The notes: a model not told the origin generated them from the letters alone. A DNA stretch of 64,000 nucleotides from Azonexus sp. (GCF_023150235.1 NZ_JAKLLH010000004.1:78127-142126); one strand, 5' to 3'; shown: positions 48,358-59,103, numbered from the stretch's first letter. A program made the numbers and translations.

Positions 48358-49206
48358 ATGGACAGCGACAGTAAACCCGGATTCATCGAACGCCTGACCT
48401 CCCTGCTGCTACGCGAACCCGAAGATCGCGAACAGCTTCTCGACATCCTGCACTCGGCCTACGAGCGCAACCTGATGGACGCCGACGCGCTGACCATCAT
48501 CGAAGGCGCCCTCGCCGCCGCCGACACCCGCGTCACCGACGTGATGATCCCGCGAGCCCAGATGGACGTGATCGATGTCGACGACCCGCTCGACGAAATC
48601 GTCCCCACCGTGATCGAAGCCGCTCACTCCCGCTTCCCGGTGATCGACGGCGACCGCGACAAAATCCTCGGCATCCTGCTCGCCAAGGACCTGCTCCGCC
48701 TGCAGACCGAAAAGGATTTCGACCTCCGCGACTGGCTGCGCCCGGCGGTGTTCATCCCCGAATCCAAGCGCCTCAACGTACTGCTGCGCGAATTCCGCGC
48801 CTCGCGCAACCACATGGCAATCGTGGTCAACGAATACGGTGGCGTCGCCGGTCTGGTCACCATCGAGGACGTGCTTGAACAAATCGTCGGCGACATCGAG
48901 GACGAATACGACTTCGACGAGGCCCACGACAATATCCGGCTCGACTCGACCGGCCGCTACCGGGTCAAGGCGCGGACCGAAATCGAGGATTTCAACGCCG
49001 CCTTCCACACCCAGTTCTCCGACGAGGAATTCGACACCGTCGGCGGCCTGGTCCTGCGCCAACTCGGTCGCCTACCCAAGCGCAACGAGGTGGTCGACAT
49101 CGACGGCCTGCGTTTCCAGGTGCTGCGCGCCGACAGCCGGCGGCTGTATACGCTGCTGGTCAACCCGCCGCAGGAAAATCGCAACCCGCGCAGCGAAGAC
49201 GTCTGA
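48358..49206 (+). CDS. corC: CorC/HlyC family CBS-domain transporter protein
   Basis: A 282-residue soluble CorC-type protein: an N-terminal linker, two CBS domains (VTDVMIPRAQMDVID... and the AIVVNEYGGVAGLVTIEDVLEQIVGDIEDE block) and a C-terminal CorC_HlyC transporter-associated domain (TVGGLVLRQLGRLPKRNE). Such proteins affect magnesium/cobalt efflux. There is no transmembrane DUF21 domain, as in E. coli CorC (YbeX). It precedes lnt as in many proteobacteria. Confidence 0.9.
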   Translation: MDSDSKPGFIERLTSLLLREPEDREQLLDILHSAYERNLMDADALTIIEGALAAADTRVTDVMIPRAQMDVIDVDDPLDEIVPTVIEAAHSRFPVIDGDRDKILGILLAKDLLRLQTEKDFDLRDWLRPAVFIPESKRLNVLLREFRASRNHMAIVVNEYGGVAGLVTIEDVLEQIVGDIEDEYDFDEAHDNIRLDSTGRYRVKARTEIEDFNAAFHTQFSDEEFDTVGGLVLRQLGRLPKRNEVVDIDGLRFQVLRADSRRLYTLLVNPPQENRNPRSEDV

Positions 49207-49219
49207 GCGCTTTTCCGCG

Positions 49220-50710
49220 GTGACCTTGCCCCCGATTCTGCCCACCCGGCTCCAGACCCCGGCCGGCCGCCATTTCCTGGCGCTGGTCGCGGGTGCGCTG
49301 ACGGTGGCCGGTTTCGCGCCGCTGGCCTGGTTCTGGCTGCCGGCGCTGACGCTGGCCCTGCTCTTCCTCCTCCTGCGCGGCGCACCAAGCGCCCGCCAGG
49401 CCGCGCTCAGCGGCTGGGCCTTCGGCTGCGGGCTGTTTCTCGCCGGGGTTTCCTGGGTCTATGTCAGCCTCTCGGTCTTCGGCGGCATGCCGGCCTGGCT
49501 GGCGGGCCTGGCGGCGCTGCTCTTCTGCCTCTTCCTGGCGCTCTACCCGGCACTGGCTGCCTACCTGTTCCGGCGCTGGCTGCCGGCCACCGCCTGGCGG
49601 CAGGCGCTGCTCTTCGCCGGCCTGCTGACCACGGTCGACTGGCTGCGCGGCTGGATTTTCACCGGTTTTCCCTGGCTCGCGCTCGGCTATAGCCAGACTC
49701 CGCCCAGCCCGCTCGCCGGCTACGCGCCGTTGCTCGGTGTCTACGGCCTGTCGTTGCTGCTCGCGCTGAGTGCCGCACTGCTGACGCAAAGACGCGGCCC
49801 GCTGCTGCTCGCGCTCCTGCTCGCCGGCGGCGCCGGCCTGCGCCAGGTCGAATGGAGCGAAGCCGCCGGCCCGCCGCTCAGCGTCGCGCTGCTGCAAGGC
49901 AACGTTGCGCAGGAAATGAAGTTCCGCCCCGAGCGCTTTGCCGAAACCCTGAACCTGTACACGCGACTCACTGCCGACCACCCGGCGCAACTGACGCTGC
50001 TGCCGGAAACCGCAATCCCGGCCTTCATCGACCACGTACCGCCCGAATATCTCGAACGGTTCGGCCAACTCGCCCGCCGCCAGCAAGGCGACCTGATCGT
50101 CGGCAGCATCAGCGGTGACCGTAGCGACTACCGCAACAGCGCGATCAGCTTCGGCAGTTCGCCGACGCAGATTTACAGCAAGCAGCACCTGGTGCCCTTC
50201 GGCGAGTTCATTCCTGCCGGCTTCGCCTGGTTCATGGCCCAGGCCAACATCCCGATGTCGGCCTTCGGGCGCGGCGACGCGCGGCAGGCGCCACTGCAGG
50301 TCGCCGGGACGCAGGTGGCGCTCAACATCTGCTACGAAGACGCTTTCGGCGAGGAAATCATCGCCGCCGTGCCGCAGGCCGGCATCCTCGCCAACCTGTC
50401 GAATACCGCCTGGTTCGGCGACTCGCTGGCGCAGCCGCAGCACTTGCAGATCGCGCGGATGCGCGCGTTGGAAAGCAGCCGCCCGATGCTGCGGGCGACC
50501 AATACCGGGATGACTGCGATCATCACGCCGCACGGCGAAGTCGCGGCGCAACTGCCGCCCTTCACCACCGCCGCGCTGCGCGGCGAGGTGCAGCCGCAGC
50601 AAGGGCTGACGCCCTACGTCCGCTACGGCAACCTGCCGGCGCTGGCGCTGGCCGCCTTGTTCCTGCTGCTGGCCATGTGGGGCGGTAGCTTCCGCCACGA
50701 TAAGGGGTAG
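49220..50710 (+). CDS. lnt: Apolipoprotein N-acyltransferase
   Basis: A 496-residue inner-membrane enzyme that adds the third acyl chain to lipoproteins, needed for Lol sorting. About six to seven N-terminal hydrophobic helices precede a periplasmic nitrilase-like domain with the triad E263 (LLPETAIP), K321 (YSKQHLVPFGEFIP) and C371 (NICYEDAFGEEI), and a last helix near the C-terminus. The GTG at 49220 is chosen, 13 bases after corC; the frame is open further upstream but overlaps corC. A strong terminator follows. Confidence 0.93.
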   Translation: MTLPPILPTRLQTPAGRHFLALVAGALTVAGFAPLAWFWLPALTLALLFLLLRGAPSARQAALSGWAFGCGLFLAGVSWVYVSLSVFGGMPAWLAGLAALLFCLFLALYPALAAYLFRRWLPATAWRQALLFAGLLTTVDWLRGWIFTGFPWLALGYSQTPPSPLAGYAPLLGVYGLSLLLALSAALLTQRRGPLLLALLLAGGAGLRQVEWSEAAGPPLSVALLQGNVAQEMKFRPERFAETLNLYTRLTADHPAQLTLLPETAIPAFIDHVPPEYLERFGQLARRQQGDLIVGSISGDRSDYRNSAISFGSSPTQIYSKQHLVPFGEFIPAGFAWFMAQANIPMSAFGRGDARQAPLQVAGTQVALNICYEDAFGEEIIAAVPQAGILANLSNTAWFGDSLAQPQHLQIARMRALESSRPMLRATNTGMTAIITPHGEVAAQLPPFTTAALRGEVQPQQGLTPYVRYGNLPALALAALFLLLAMWGGSFRHDKG

Positions 50711-50751
50711 CACACTCCGTACAGGGGAGAGAAAAAAGCTGGTGGCGATGG

Positions 50752-50792
50752 AAAAAGCCACCGGGGTGTTCATTTCGCCCTGGTGGCTTTTT
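50752..50792. terminator. Terminator between lnt and secF
   Basis: AAAAAGCCACC (50752-50762) pairs with GGTGGCTTTTT (50782-50792), with further partial pairing inside the loop. A-run and T-run on opposite sides allow use by both convergent operons. Confidence 0.85.
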
Positions 50793-50898
50793 GGTCTTTC
50801 TGCGTCGTTGACCGTGACAAGAACACTTCCCGCCGGATCGGGCGCAAGCGCTCGGAGCTTGTGAATTATTTGGGTGTGAACAAATATTGCACGGGCTC

Positions 50899-51846
50899 TC
50901 AGACGCAGGCGCCGTCGTCGGTCATGCCTTCGATGGTCTTTTTCTGCTTGGCGATGAACTGCTCGCGCGAAACCCCCAGCCACATCACCAGCGGGCTGGC
51001 GACCAGTACCGACGAGTAAATCCCGAAGCAGATGCCGATGGTCAGTGCCAGCGAGAAGTAATACAGCGTCTCGCCGCCGAAGACCAGCATCGACAGGACC
51101 ATCAGCTGGGTGCTGCCGTGGGTGATGATCGTCCGGCTGATGGTGCTGGTGATCGCATGGTCGAGCACTTGCGGCGTGGTCAGGCCGCGAGTCTTCTTGA
51201 AGGTTTCGCGTACCCGGTCGAAGACCACCACCGATTCGTTGACCGAATAGCCGAGCACGGCGAGCACCGCCGCCAGCACCGAGAGCGAGAATTCCCACTG
51301 GAAGGCGGCGAAGAAGCCGAGGATGATGATCACGTCGTGCAGGTTGGCGATGATCGCCGAGACCGAGAAGCGCCATTCAAAGCGGAAGGCGAGGTAGATG
51401 ACGATGCCGACGATCACCACCAGCAGCGCCATCGCGCCATTTTCGGCCAGTTCCTTGCCGACCTGCGGGCCGACGAACTCGACCCGCTGCTGCTTGCCGC
51501 CAGGGGCCTCGCTGGCCAATGCGTTCATCACCTGTTCACCAATCTGGTCGGCCTTTTGCTCGGCCTTGAGCGGCAGACGGATCATCACGTCCTGCGACGA
51601 ACCGAAATTTTGTACTGCATAGTCGGTGAAGCCGGCCTTGCCTAGCGCGCCGCGGATCTTTTCCAGGTCGGCGGCCTGCTCGTAGCGGACTTCGATCAGC
51701 GTGCCGCCGGTGAATTCGACCGACAGGTGCAGGCCCTTGGCGAACAGGAAGAAGACCGCGAGCAGGAAGGTGAGCAGCGAAATGATGTTGAACTTCAGCG
51801 CATGGCGCATGAAGGGGATGTCGTTCTTGATCCGAAAAAATTCCAT
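50899..51846 (-). CDS. secF: Protein translocase subunit SecF
   Basis: A 315-residue six-helix RND-type membrane protein that with SecD uses the proton gradient to help pull proteins out of SecYEG. Typical stretches are LSVEFTGGTLIEVRY in the first periplasmic loop, GYSVNESVVVFDRVRE and the TLYYFSLALTIGICFGIYSS helix. It starts 12 bases after secD and ends the operon queA-tgt-yajC-secD-secF. Confidence 0.95.
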   Translation of the reverse strand: MEFFRIKNDIPFMRHALKFNIISLLTFLLAVFFLFAKGLHLSVEFTGGTLIEVRYEQAADLEKIRGALGKAGFTDYAVQNFGSSQDVMIRLPLKAEQKADQIGEQVMNALASEAPGGKQQRVEFVGPQVGKELAENGAMALLVVIVGIVIYLAFRFEWRFSVSAIIANLHDVIIILGFFAAFQWEFSLSVLAAVLAVLGYSVNESVVVFDRVRETFKKTRGLTTPQVLDHAITSTISRTIITHGSTQLMVLSMLVFGGETLYYFSLALTIGICFGIYSSVLVASPLVMWLGVSREQFIAKQKKTIEGMTDDGACV

Positions 51847-51858
51847 GATGCTTTTTCC

Positions 51859-53739
51859 TTATTTTTCGGCGTTGACCGTGGCAGAGTTGCCCGGCTTCCA
51901 GATTTGCCCGATCGCGACCTTGGTCAGCTTTTTCTGGCGGCCGTAGATCAGGTTAACCAGCGCGCGCGAGACGACGATGGACGAAAAGATCGAGGTCAGG
52001 ATGCCGAGACAGTGCACCACCGCGAAGCCGCGCACCGGGCCGGAGCCGAACAGCAGCAGGGCCAGGCCGGCGATCAGGGTGGTGATGTTGGAGTCGAGAA
52101 TGGTCCCGAAGGCCCGCTCGTAACCCTCGGCGATGGCGGCCTGTGGCGGCATGCCGACGCGCAGTTCCTCGCGGATACGTTCGTTGATCAGCACGTTGGC
52201 GTCGATCGCCATGCCCAGGGTCAGCGCAATGGCCGCGATACCGGGCAGGGTCAGCGTCGCCTGCAACAGCGACAGGAGCGCGACCAGAAAAAGCAGGTTG
52301 GCGGCCAGGGCCAGCGCCGAGATCAGGCCAAAAATCTGGTAATAGACGAGCATGAACAGGGCGATGGCGGCAAAACCCCACATCGTCGATTGGAAGCCCT
52401 TCTTGATGTTCTCGGCGCCGAGCGACGGGCCGATGGTGCGTTCCTCGACGATGTCCATCGGCGCGGCGAGCGAACCGGCGCGCAGCAGGAGCGCGGTATC
52501 GTTGGCTTCGCTGGTGCTCATGCGACCGGAGATCTGCACCCGGCCACCGCCGATTTCGGTACGGATCACCGGGGCGGTGACGACTTCGCCCTTACCCTTT
52601 TCGATCAGCAGAATAGCCATTCGCTTGCCGACATTTTCCCGCGTGACGTCGCGGAAAATCCGGGCACCGGCAGAGTCCAGCGTCAGGTGTACGGCCGGTT
52701 CCTGGGTCTGGTTGTCGAAGCCTGGCTGGGCATCGGTCAGTCGGTCGCCGGTCAGGACTACCTGCTTCTTGACCAGCAGCGGCTGGCCACCGCGTTCGTT
52801 ATACACCTCGGTGCCGAACGGCGCGTTGCCGGCCAACGCCGCATCGAGGCCGCCGGGCGAATCGTCGACCATGCGGATTTCCAGGGTCGCGGTACGGCCG
52901 AGGATGTCCTTGGCCTTGGCCGTGTCCTGCACGCCCGGCAACTGGACGACGATGCGGTCGGCGCCTTGTTGCTGGATCACCGGCTCGGCAACGCCGAGTT
53001 CGTTGATCCGGTTGTGCAGGGTGGTGATGTTCTGCTTGAGCGCGAATTCTCCGATCTTTTTTTGCGCTTCCGGCTTCAGTGTCGCGACCAGCTTGAGGTC
53101 GCTGCCTTCGCCCTGTTCGCCCAGTTGCAGGTCGGGTTGCGCATCGGTAATCGCGTTCCTGGCCTTGCTGCGGGTTTCCGCATCGCGGAAGCGGACGACC
53201 AGGCGCTCGCCTTCGCGCGACAGGCCGGCGTGACGAACATTCTTGTCGCGCAGGGTAGTGCGCAGATCGCCGGCGGTGGCGTCGAGGCGCTTGGTCAGCG
53301 CGCCCTTCATGTCCACTTGCAGCAGGAAGTGCACGCCACCGCGCAGGTCGAGGCCAAGGTACATCGGCAGTGCGTGCAGGTTGGTCAGCCACTGCGGCGA
53401 GGCCGACAGCAGGTTGAGCGCAACGACGTATTGCGGATCGGCGACATCCGGGTTGAAGGTTTTTTCCAGCAGATCCTTGGCCTTCAACTGGGTATCGGTG
53501 TCCTTGAAGCGGGCCTTGACGCCGACGCTGTCGAGAACGATGCCGTCGTGACCGATGGCGGCGCTCTTGAGCGTCTCCTCGACGCGGGCGCGCGCCTTGT
53601 CATCGACCTTGATCGTGGCCTTGGCGCTCGAAACCTGCACGGCCGGCGATTCGCCAAAGAAATTGGGCAGGGTGTAGATGAAGCCCAGCACCAGCGCAAT
53701 GGCAACGGTGAGGTACTTCCACAGGGGGTAGCGATTCAT
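51859..53739 (-). CDS. secD: Protein translocase subunit SecD
   Basis: A 626-residue partner of SecF. After the first helix comes a large periplasmic region starting with LGLDLRGGVHFLLQVD, the family hallmark, and the C-terminal helices include LTLGMAIDANVLINERIREE. The TV-N-AEK C-terminus is coded through a GTTGACCGTG motif copy. It lies about 50 bases after yajC. Confidence 0.95.
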   Translation of the reverse strand: MNRYPLWKYLTVAIALVLGFIYTLPNFFGESPAVQVSSAKATIKVDDKARARVEETLKSAAIGHDGIVLDSVGVKARFKDTDTQLKAKDLLEKTFNPDVADPQYVVALNLLSASPQWLTNLHALPMYLGLDLRGGVHFLLQVDMKGALTKRLDATAGDLRTTLRDKNVRHAGLSREGERLVVRFRDAETRSKARNAITDAQPDLQLGEQGEGSDLKLVATLKPEAQKKIGEFALKQNITTLHNRINELGVAEPVIQQQGADRIVVQLPGVQDTAKAKDILGRTATLEIRMVDDSPGGLDAALAGNAPFGTEVYNERGGQPLLVKKQVVLTGDRLTDAQPGFDNQTQEPAVHLTLDSAGARIFRDVTRENVGKRMAILLIEKGKGEVVTAPVIRTEIGGGRVQISGRMSTSEANDTALLLRAGSLAAPMDIVEERTIGPSLGAENIKKGFQSTMWGFAAIALFMLVYYQIFGLISALALAANLLFLVALLSLLQATLTLPGIAAIALTLGMAIDANVLINERIREELRVGMPPQAAIAEGYERAFGTILDSNITTLIAGLALLLFGSGPVRGFAVVHCLGILTSIFSSIVVSRALVNLIYGRQKKLTKVAIGQIWKPGNSATVNAEK

Positions 53740-53789
53740 GGTGGCTCTAAAGCGACAAAGGCGGCCGCGGCCGCCTTCTGGGGAAGAAA

Positions 53790-54116
53790 TTACAGGCTCT
53801 TCAGCGTGCCCTTGGGCAGAACCAGGCCGATGGCCGGTTTTTGTACGACCACTTCGGTGCCTTCGGCGATCTCGACGGTGACGTAGGAGTCGCCAACCTT
53901 GACGATCTTGCCGACCAGGCCACCCTGGGTAACGACCTCGTCACCCTTGGCCAGGGCTTCGATCAGCGCCTTGTGCTCCTTGGCTTTCTTCATCTGCGGA
54001 CGAATCATCAGGAACCAGAGCACGACGAACATCAGGATCATCGGCAGCATCTGCATCAGGCCGCCGGTCGGGTCGGCTGCGGCGCCGGCCGTCTGGGCGT
54101 GGGCAAGACTAATCAT
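53790..54116 (-). CDS. yajC: Sec translocon accessory subunit YajC
   Basis: A 108-residue protein with one transmembrane helix (about residues 22-40, MILMFVVLWFLMIRPQMKKAKEH) and a cytoplasmic domain with GDEVVTQGGLVGKIVKVGD. It associates with SecDF. The N-terminal part contains an Ala-rich stretch that may be a short periplasmic tail. Confidence 0.94.
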   Translation of the reverse strand: MISLAHAQTAGAAADPTGGLMQMLPMILMFVVLWFLMIRPQMKKAKEHKALIEALAKGDEVVTQGGLVGKIVKVGDSYVTVEIAEGTEVVVQKPAIGLVLPKGTLKSL

Positions 54117-54158
54117 GGTGGTTACTCCAGGGAACTAGATAAAACGAAACGGGTGATT

Positions 54159-56337
<2,179 letters not shown>

Positions 56338-56361
56338 GGTGCGATTCCGGGGGCGTCAATC

Positions 56362-56388
56362 AAAAACGGCCCCTGGAAGGAGGGCCGT
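56362..56388 (-). terminator. Terminator-like hairpin in the queA leader
   Basis: On the minus strand ACGGCCC pairs with GGGCCGT and is followed by five T, then 25 bases to the queA ATG. It lies downstream of the predicted queA promoter, so it may attenuate the operon; alternatively it stops transcripts from further upstream. Confidence 0.5.
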
Positions 56389-56437
56389 GAGCAGCAGCAA
56401 TCGCCGGACTATCCGGCAAGTTGCGACAGGGGCTCGC

Positions 56438-56466
56438 AGCATACAGGATGCGCCAACAAGGATCAA
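56438..56466 (-). promoter_or_regulatory. Probable sigma70 promoter of the queA operon
   Basis: On the minus strand TTGATC (56466-56461) and TATGCT (56443-56438) are 17 bases apart, about 100 bases before the queA start. Confidence 0.5.
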
Positions 56467-56588
56467 TTATTCATTGGCTTAGCGCCCTGTTCGGTGCCGC
56501 TGCCGGGGTGAGAGGGGGGCTTTGGGCGATACACGGCGAAGGTCTCTTCTTGAATTTCGTCGTTTGCCCGCAATCAAGTCGTCACCCA

Positions 56589-56847
56589 TTGTATTTTTGA
56601 AAATACCTGCTAACCTGAAGTCGTGTCTTCGAGGCAGCGCGCAGCCCGGCAGGCACGATTGGAATTCGGCGACGCCCGGTATCGTTGCCTTTTTGGGAGA
56701 CTCTATGGCAGCTTCGTTTCGCAGTGTCTTTTGAAAAAATTGCTTAGCATTCATTGACGGCATTCGATGCCGAAACGCCCTCAGCCATTTCGATGAGGGC
56801 AGGCAGTTCCCCCAAAGGCCCGTGTCTGTTTCCTGCACGGGCCTTTT
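56589..56847 (+). ncRNA. Possible small RNA ending in an intrinsic terminator
   Basis: No gene on the plus strand precedes the clear terminator AAAGGCCCGTG / CACGGGCCTTTT (56814-56847, T-rich tail), so something short should be read here. A weak promoter (TTGTAT 56589-56594, 16 bases, extended -10 TGCTAACCT 56608-56616) and two more hairpins (GGCATTCGATGCC at about 56759; GCCCTCA/TGAGGGC at about 56777-56800) support a structured RNA of about 225 bases. It does not look like tmRNA or 6S RNA to me. The family is unknown. Confidence 0.3.
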
Positions 56848-57010
56848 GATTTTCTGCGCTCGCAGGGAGTGAATTCGAGAGGGGGATGCGGGGAGTCAGC
56901 CAGTGCCTGCTTCTTCACCCTGCCTACCGGATCCCGGTCGGGTGGCCGATTCCCGCAATGTCCTCGTACGGCGCCGAATCGGGCGAATCAGGCGATAAAA
57001 GAGAGGCGAT

Positions 57011-57061
57011 AAAAAAGCCGGACCCTTGTTTTTACTTAGGTTTCCGGCTTTCTTTGTACTG
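57011..57061 (-). terminator. Probable terminator at the left end of the mobile element
   Basis: GCCGGA and TCCGGC flank a 30-base loop; on the minus strand a run of six T follows. It would end the minus-strand transcripts of the accessory genes to its right. Confidence 0.45.
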
Positions 57062-57473
57062 CTTCGGAATGCTGTCTGGTGCCGAGAGAGGGAATAAAAC
57101 TTCTCCTGGAAAATGCCGCCGTTGCGTTGTTTGCTTTGCTTTTGTTTCTGGCATGCCCCCAAAAATGCCCCCAGCAATGCAATGCTGCCCCTGTTTTGGC
57201 ATGGCCATCAGACCTTGAGGCACCCATTGAGTTATCCCGCCGCACTCGATCCGCCCCACCTCGGGGGGCGTCTCGTCAGGCACAGCCATTCACCTGGCAC
57301 AAAGGACCCCGCCACGCAGGCGCCAGGTCGACGGCCATCATCATGGATGCAGGTCCGGCAAGTGCGCAGCGCAACAGGTGCGATTTCGTGCGCACCACTC
57401 TGCGCACCAGCCGCCAGCCCATACCCTGGTAATCCCGCCGCACTCGATCCGCCCCACCTCGGGGGGCGTCTCG
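57062..57473. other. Non-coding left flank of the mobile element
   Basis: No gene is credible here. The stretch holds two ATGCCCCC copies 12 bases apart (57153-57160 and 57165-57172), the first 54-bp direct repeat and most of the second. It probably contains or adjoins the left attachment site, but no tRNA gene or fragment is visible. Confidence 0.4.
57234..57287. repeat. 54-bp direct repeat, copy 1
   Basis: Identical by eye to 57432-57485, starting ATCCCGCCGCACTCGATCCG and ending CAGGCACAGCC. The copies are 198 bases apart start to start. It may be a short tandem duplication or recombination remnant at the edge of the element. Confidence 0.8.
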
Positions 57474-57485
57474 TCAGGCACAGCC
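57432..57485. repeat. 54-bp direct repeat, copy 2
   Basis: The second copy overlaps the last 12 bases of the 154-residue gene at 57474-57938, supplying its stop codon. Confidence 0.8.
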
Positions 57486-57938
57486 CGTCGAAGCGCCGGC
57501 ACCCTTGCCTAAACCTTTACCACTCGGCGCCCATGGCTCGAACAGTAGCCCGCCGTTCTTTGCTCCCTCACGACAAGCAATGATCTTTTTCAGCAACATG
57601 TGCTTTTCGTTGCGCCTCGATCCTTTGGAAAATACATAGCCCCCCGTCCCGCCCTGTTTAAGCAGTTCCTCGATTTGCCGGAAAAATCCTTCAGCCATCT
57701 GCCGGCGTGCCGTGGCCTCTGCCGATCCGTGGTCTTTGCCTTCATCAAGCAAATACCGGACTGCCCCGAACAGAATCCAGCAAGTATCACTGCAATTTCG
57801 CAGAGCAATGATTTCGGCCAGGGTTCGTCCAAGAGCAAAGCCGCATGAACCGTCGTGATGCGGTTGCCCGAGCAGCTTTTTCGATTGGCGCAATGCTTCA
57901 TCAATCAGGCTATTGATAGGGGTGCGGCTATCGCTCAT
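57474..57938 (-). CDS. Accessory protein of unknown function (154 residues)
   Basis: I do not recognise a family. The protein starts MSDSRTPINSLIDEALRQSKK, is mixed helical with several cysteines, and ends in a Gly/Ala-rich tail that runs into a 54-bp direct repeat, so the original C-terminus may have been altered. Its ATG overlaps the stop of the upstream 61-residue gene (ATGA), a good sign that both are real and read as an operon. Confidence 0.6.
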   Translation of the reverse strand: MSDSRTPINSLIDEALRQSKKLLGQPHHDGSCGFALGRTLAEIIALRNCSDTCWILFGAVRYLLDEGKDHGSAEATARRQMAEGFFRQIEELLKQGGTGGYVFSKGSRRNEKHMLLKKIIACREGAKNGGLLFEPWAPSGKGLGKGAGASTGCA

Positions 57939-58120
57939 TGCATCGCCTCCTTGGCCGTAACCAGTGCGAGCAGGGTAGCCCGTTCGTCCTTCTGTGCCTT
58001 CTGGTATTCGGACTGAGCCGCCGACAATGCCCGGCGTGCTTGGGCAAGGCGTTGCTCGGCTTGGTCGTGGATCGCTTGCAGGGCGGACAGGTCTGCCCGC
58101 TGGGGGGTGGGGTGTTGCAT
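57935..58120 (-). CDS. Small coiled-coil protein (61 residues)
   Basis: A helix-only protein rich in Ala, Gln, Glu and Arg (residues about 10-58) with heptad spacing, likely a coiled coil. No family is recognised. It is coupled to the following 154-residue gene by a 4-base overlap and preceded by the purine-rich GGAGCAACC on the coding strand. Confidence 0.6.
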   Translation of the reverse strand: MQHPTPQRADLSALQAIHDQAEQRLAQARRALSAAQSEYQKAQKDERATLLALVTAKEAMQ

Positions 58121-58575
58121 GGTTGCTCCTGGTTGAGTCTCGAAGCCCCGTTACGAGCGGGGGTGGGCAGATGTTCGTAACACGTAACCAGACGTGCCCC
58201 TATGCCTCACGACATAGAGCATCTGCCCATTGAGAAAACAACAGGCGCAAAAAATCCACGCTGACGGGGTGGGCTGCCGCTGGCTACTTGGTGTTACGAG
58301 CACCGTACGAACAGCATAGCACGCTCGCCGAATCGACGCCGACGTTTGATTAATCAAAGCGCGAAACCCGATAGTCTCCCGACTGCTGCGGCTCTTCGAC
58401 CCCGTGGACCGTTCGCACCCCGCAGGGGCCCCGGCGGCTAGCCATTCATTCCGGAGGGGCCATTTGATTACCTTTTGAATAGGGCGAAATTTTCTGCGCG
58501 TGCGAAACCTGTGCGGTTACCCGCCCAAGGGCCCCAGACTTCTCAACCCCCCTCCTTGCTGCCGACAGCCTCTTT
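58121..58575. promoter_or_regulatory. Non-coding region with palindrome and inverted repeats, possible origin or control region
   Basis: About 455 bases with no good gene. It holds a perfect 14-bp palindrome TTTGATTAATCAAA (58345-58358), GTTACGAGC twice (about 58152 and 58294), CGTAACAC facing GTGTTACG, and GGGCAGATG facing CATCTGCCC (about 58167 and 58220). It lies downstream of the helicase module of the mobile element. An origin of replication is a guess. Confidence 0.35.
58345..58358. promoter_or_regulatory. 14-bp AT-rich perfect palindrome, operator-like
   Basis: TTTGATTAATCAAA stands out in GC-rich DNA and is typical of a dimeric repressor site. It lies in the non-coding part of the mobile element. 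Confidence 0.4.
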
Positions 58576-58761
58576 TTAGGTGCTCCCGAAATGGTGGGGC
58601 AGCTTCACAGTTCCGCCATCTCTGCGCCATTGTCGCCGCTCGATAGGCTCCAGAATCCCCAGCAAGGCTATTTCCCGCTTCTTGGAAAAGCTTTTTCGGT
58701 GCGGCCTATGGGTTGGTATTCCCGCGCCTCCTGTCGGCCCAATACGCAGCGAAAATCGCAT
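58576..58761 (-). CDS. Possible small basic protein (61 residues)
   Basis: A minus-strand frame rich in Arg/Lys (RPHRKSFSKKREIALLGILEPIERRQWRRDG), same strand as the rest of the element. There is no family match and no strong ribosome site, so this could be chance. It is included because the basic helix-like centre and position between accessory genes make it plausible. Confidence 0.25.
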   Translation of the reverse strand: MRFSLRIGPTGGAGIPTHRPHRKSFSKKREIALLGILEPIERRQWRRDGGTVKLPHHFGST

Positions 58762-58842
58762 CTTGCTAAATCCCGGCCAGCGTTCGCGACTGGCGCGGTC
58801 GTTTCGTTTTGTTTTGGCTATCGGTTTTTGCTTGGCGATAGA

Positions 58843-59103
58843 TCACGCCACAGGCTGGCTGTTCGCCACCCAGTATTCCCGTGCTGCCTGCCGTGCTTGC
58901 TCGGCTGTGGCGTAGGCGCCCACCGGGAACAGCCCCAGGGCTGCCGAATCGTCATTGCCCATCAGCACGCGGATGGACTCCCGGTATTCGGCGATGTCCG
59001 TTTCGCTCCAGCCAGCGGCATGCCGGCCAGCAATGAACCGCTCAAAGTTGCCCCGTGCATCTGCCTTGGCTTTGGCAATCGCCAGGCTTTCGAGTGCGCC
59101 CAT
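58843..59103 (-). CDS. Accessory protein of unknown function (86 residues)
   Basis: A soluble, mostly helical protein starting MGALESLAIAKAKADARGNFE and containing RHAAGWSETDIAEYRESIRVLMGNDD. No family is recognised. Its ATG shares one base with the stop of the helicase gene (TGATG), so it is coupled to replication and may be an accessory replication or loader protein; that is inference from position only. Confidence 0.6.
   Translation of the reverse strand: MGALESLAIAKAKADARGNFERFIAGRHAAGWSETDIAEYRESIRVLMGNDDSAALGLFPVGAYATAEQARQAAREYWVANSQPVA

Noticed and set aside
56338-56440. preQ1 riboswitch upstream of queA
   Set aside because: The short pseudoknot pattern of preQ1-I (stem, A-rich tail, ribosome-site pairing) is not visible; only generic hairpins are.
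56589-56847. tmRNA or 6S RNA
   Set aside because: There is no tag-peptide frame ending in ALAA, no tRNA-like ends, and no long closing stem with a central bubble.
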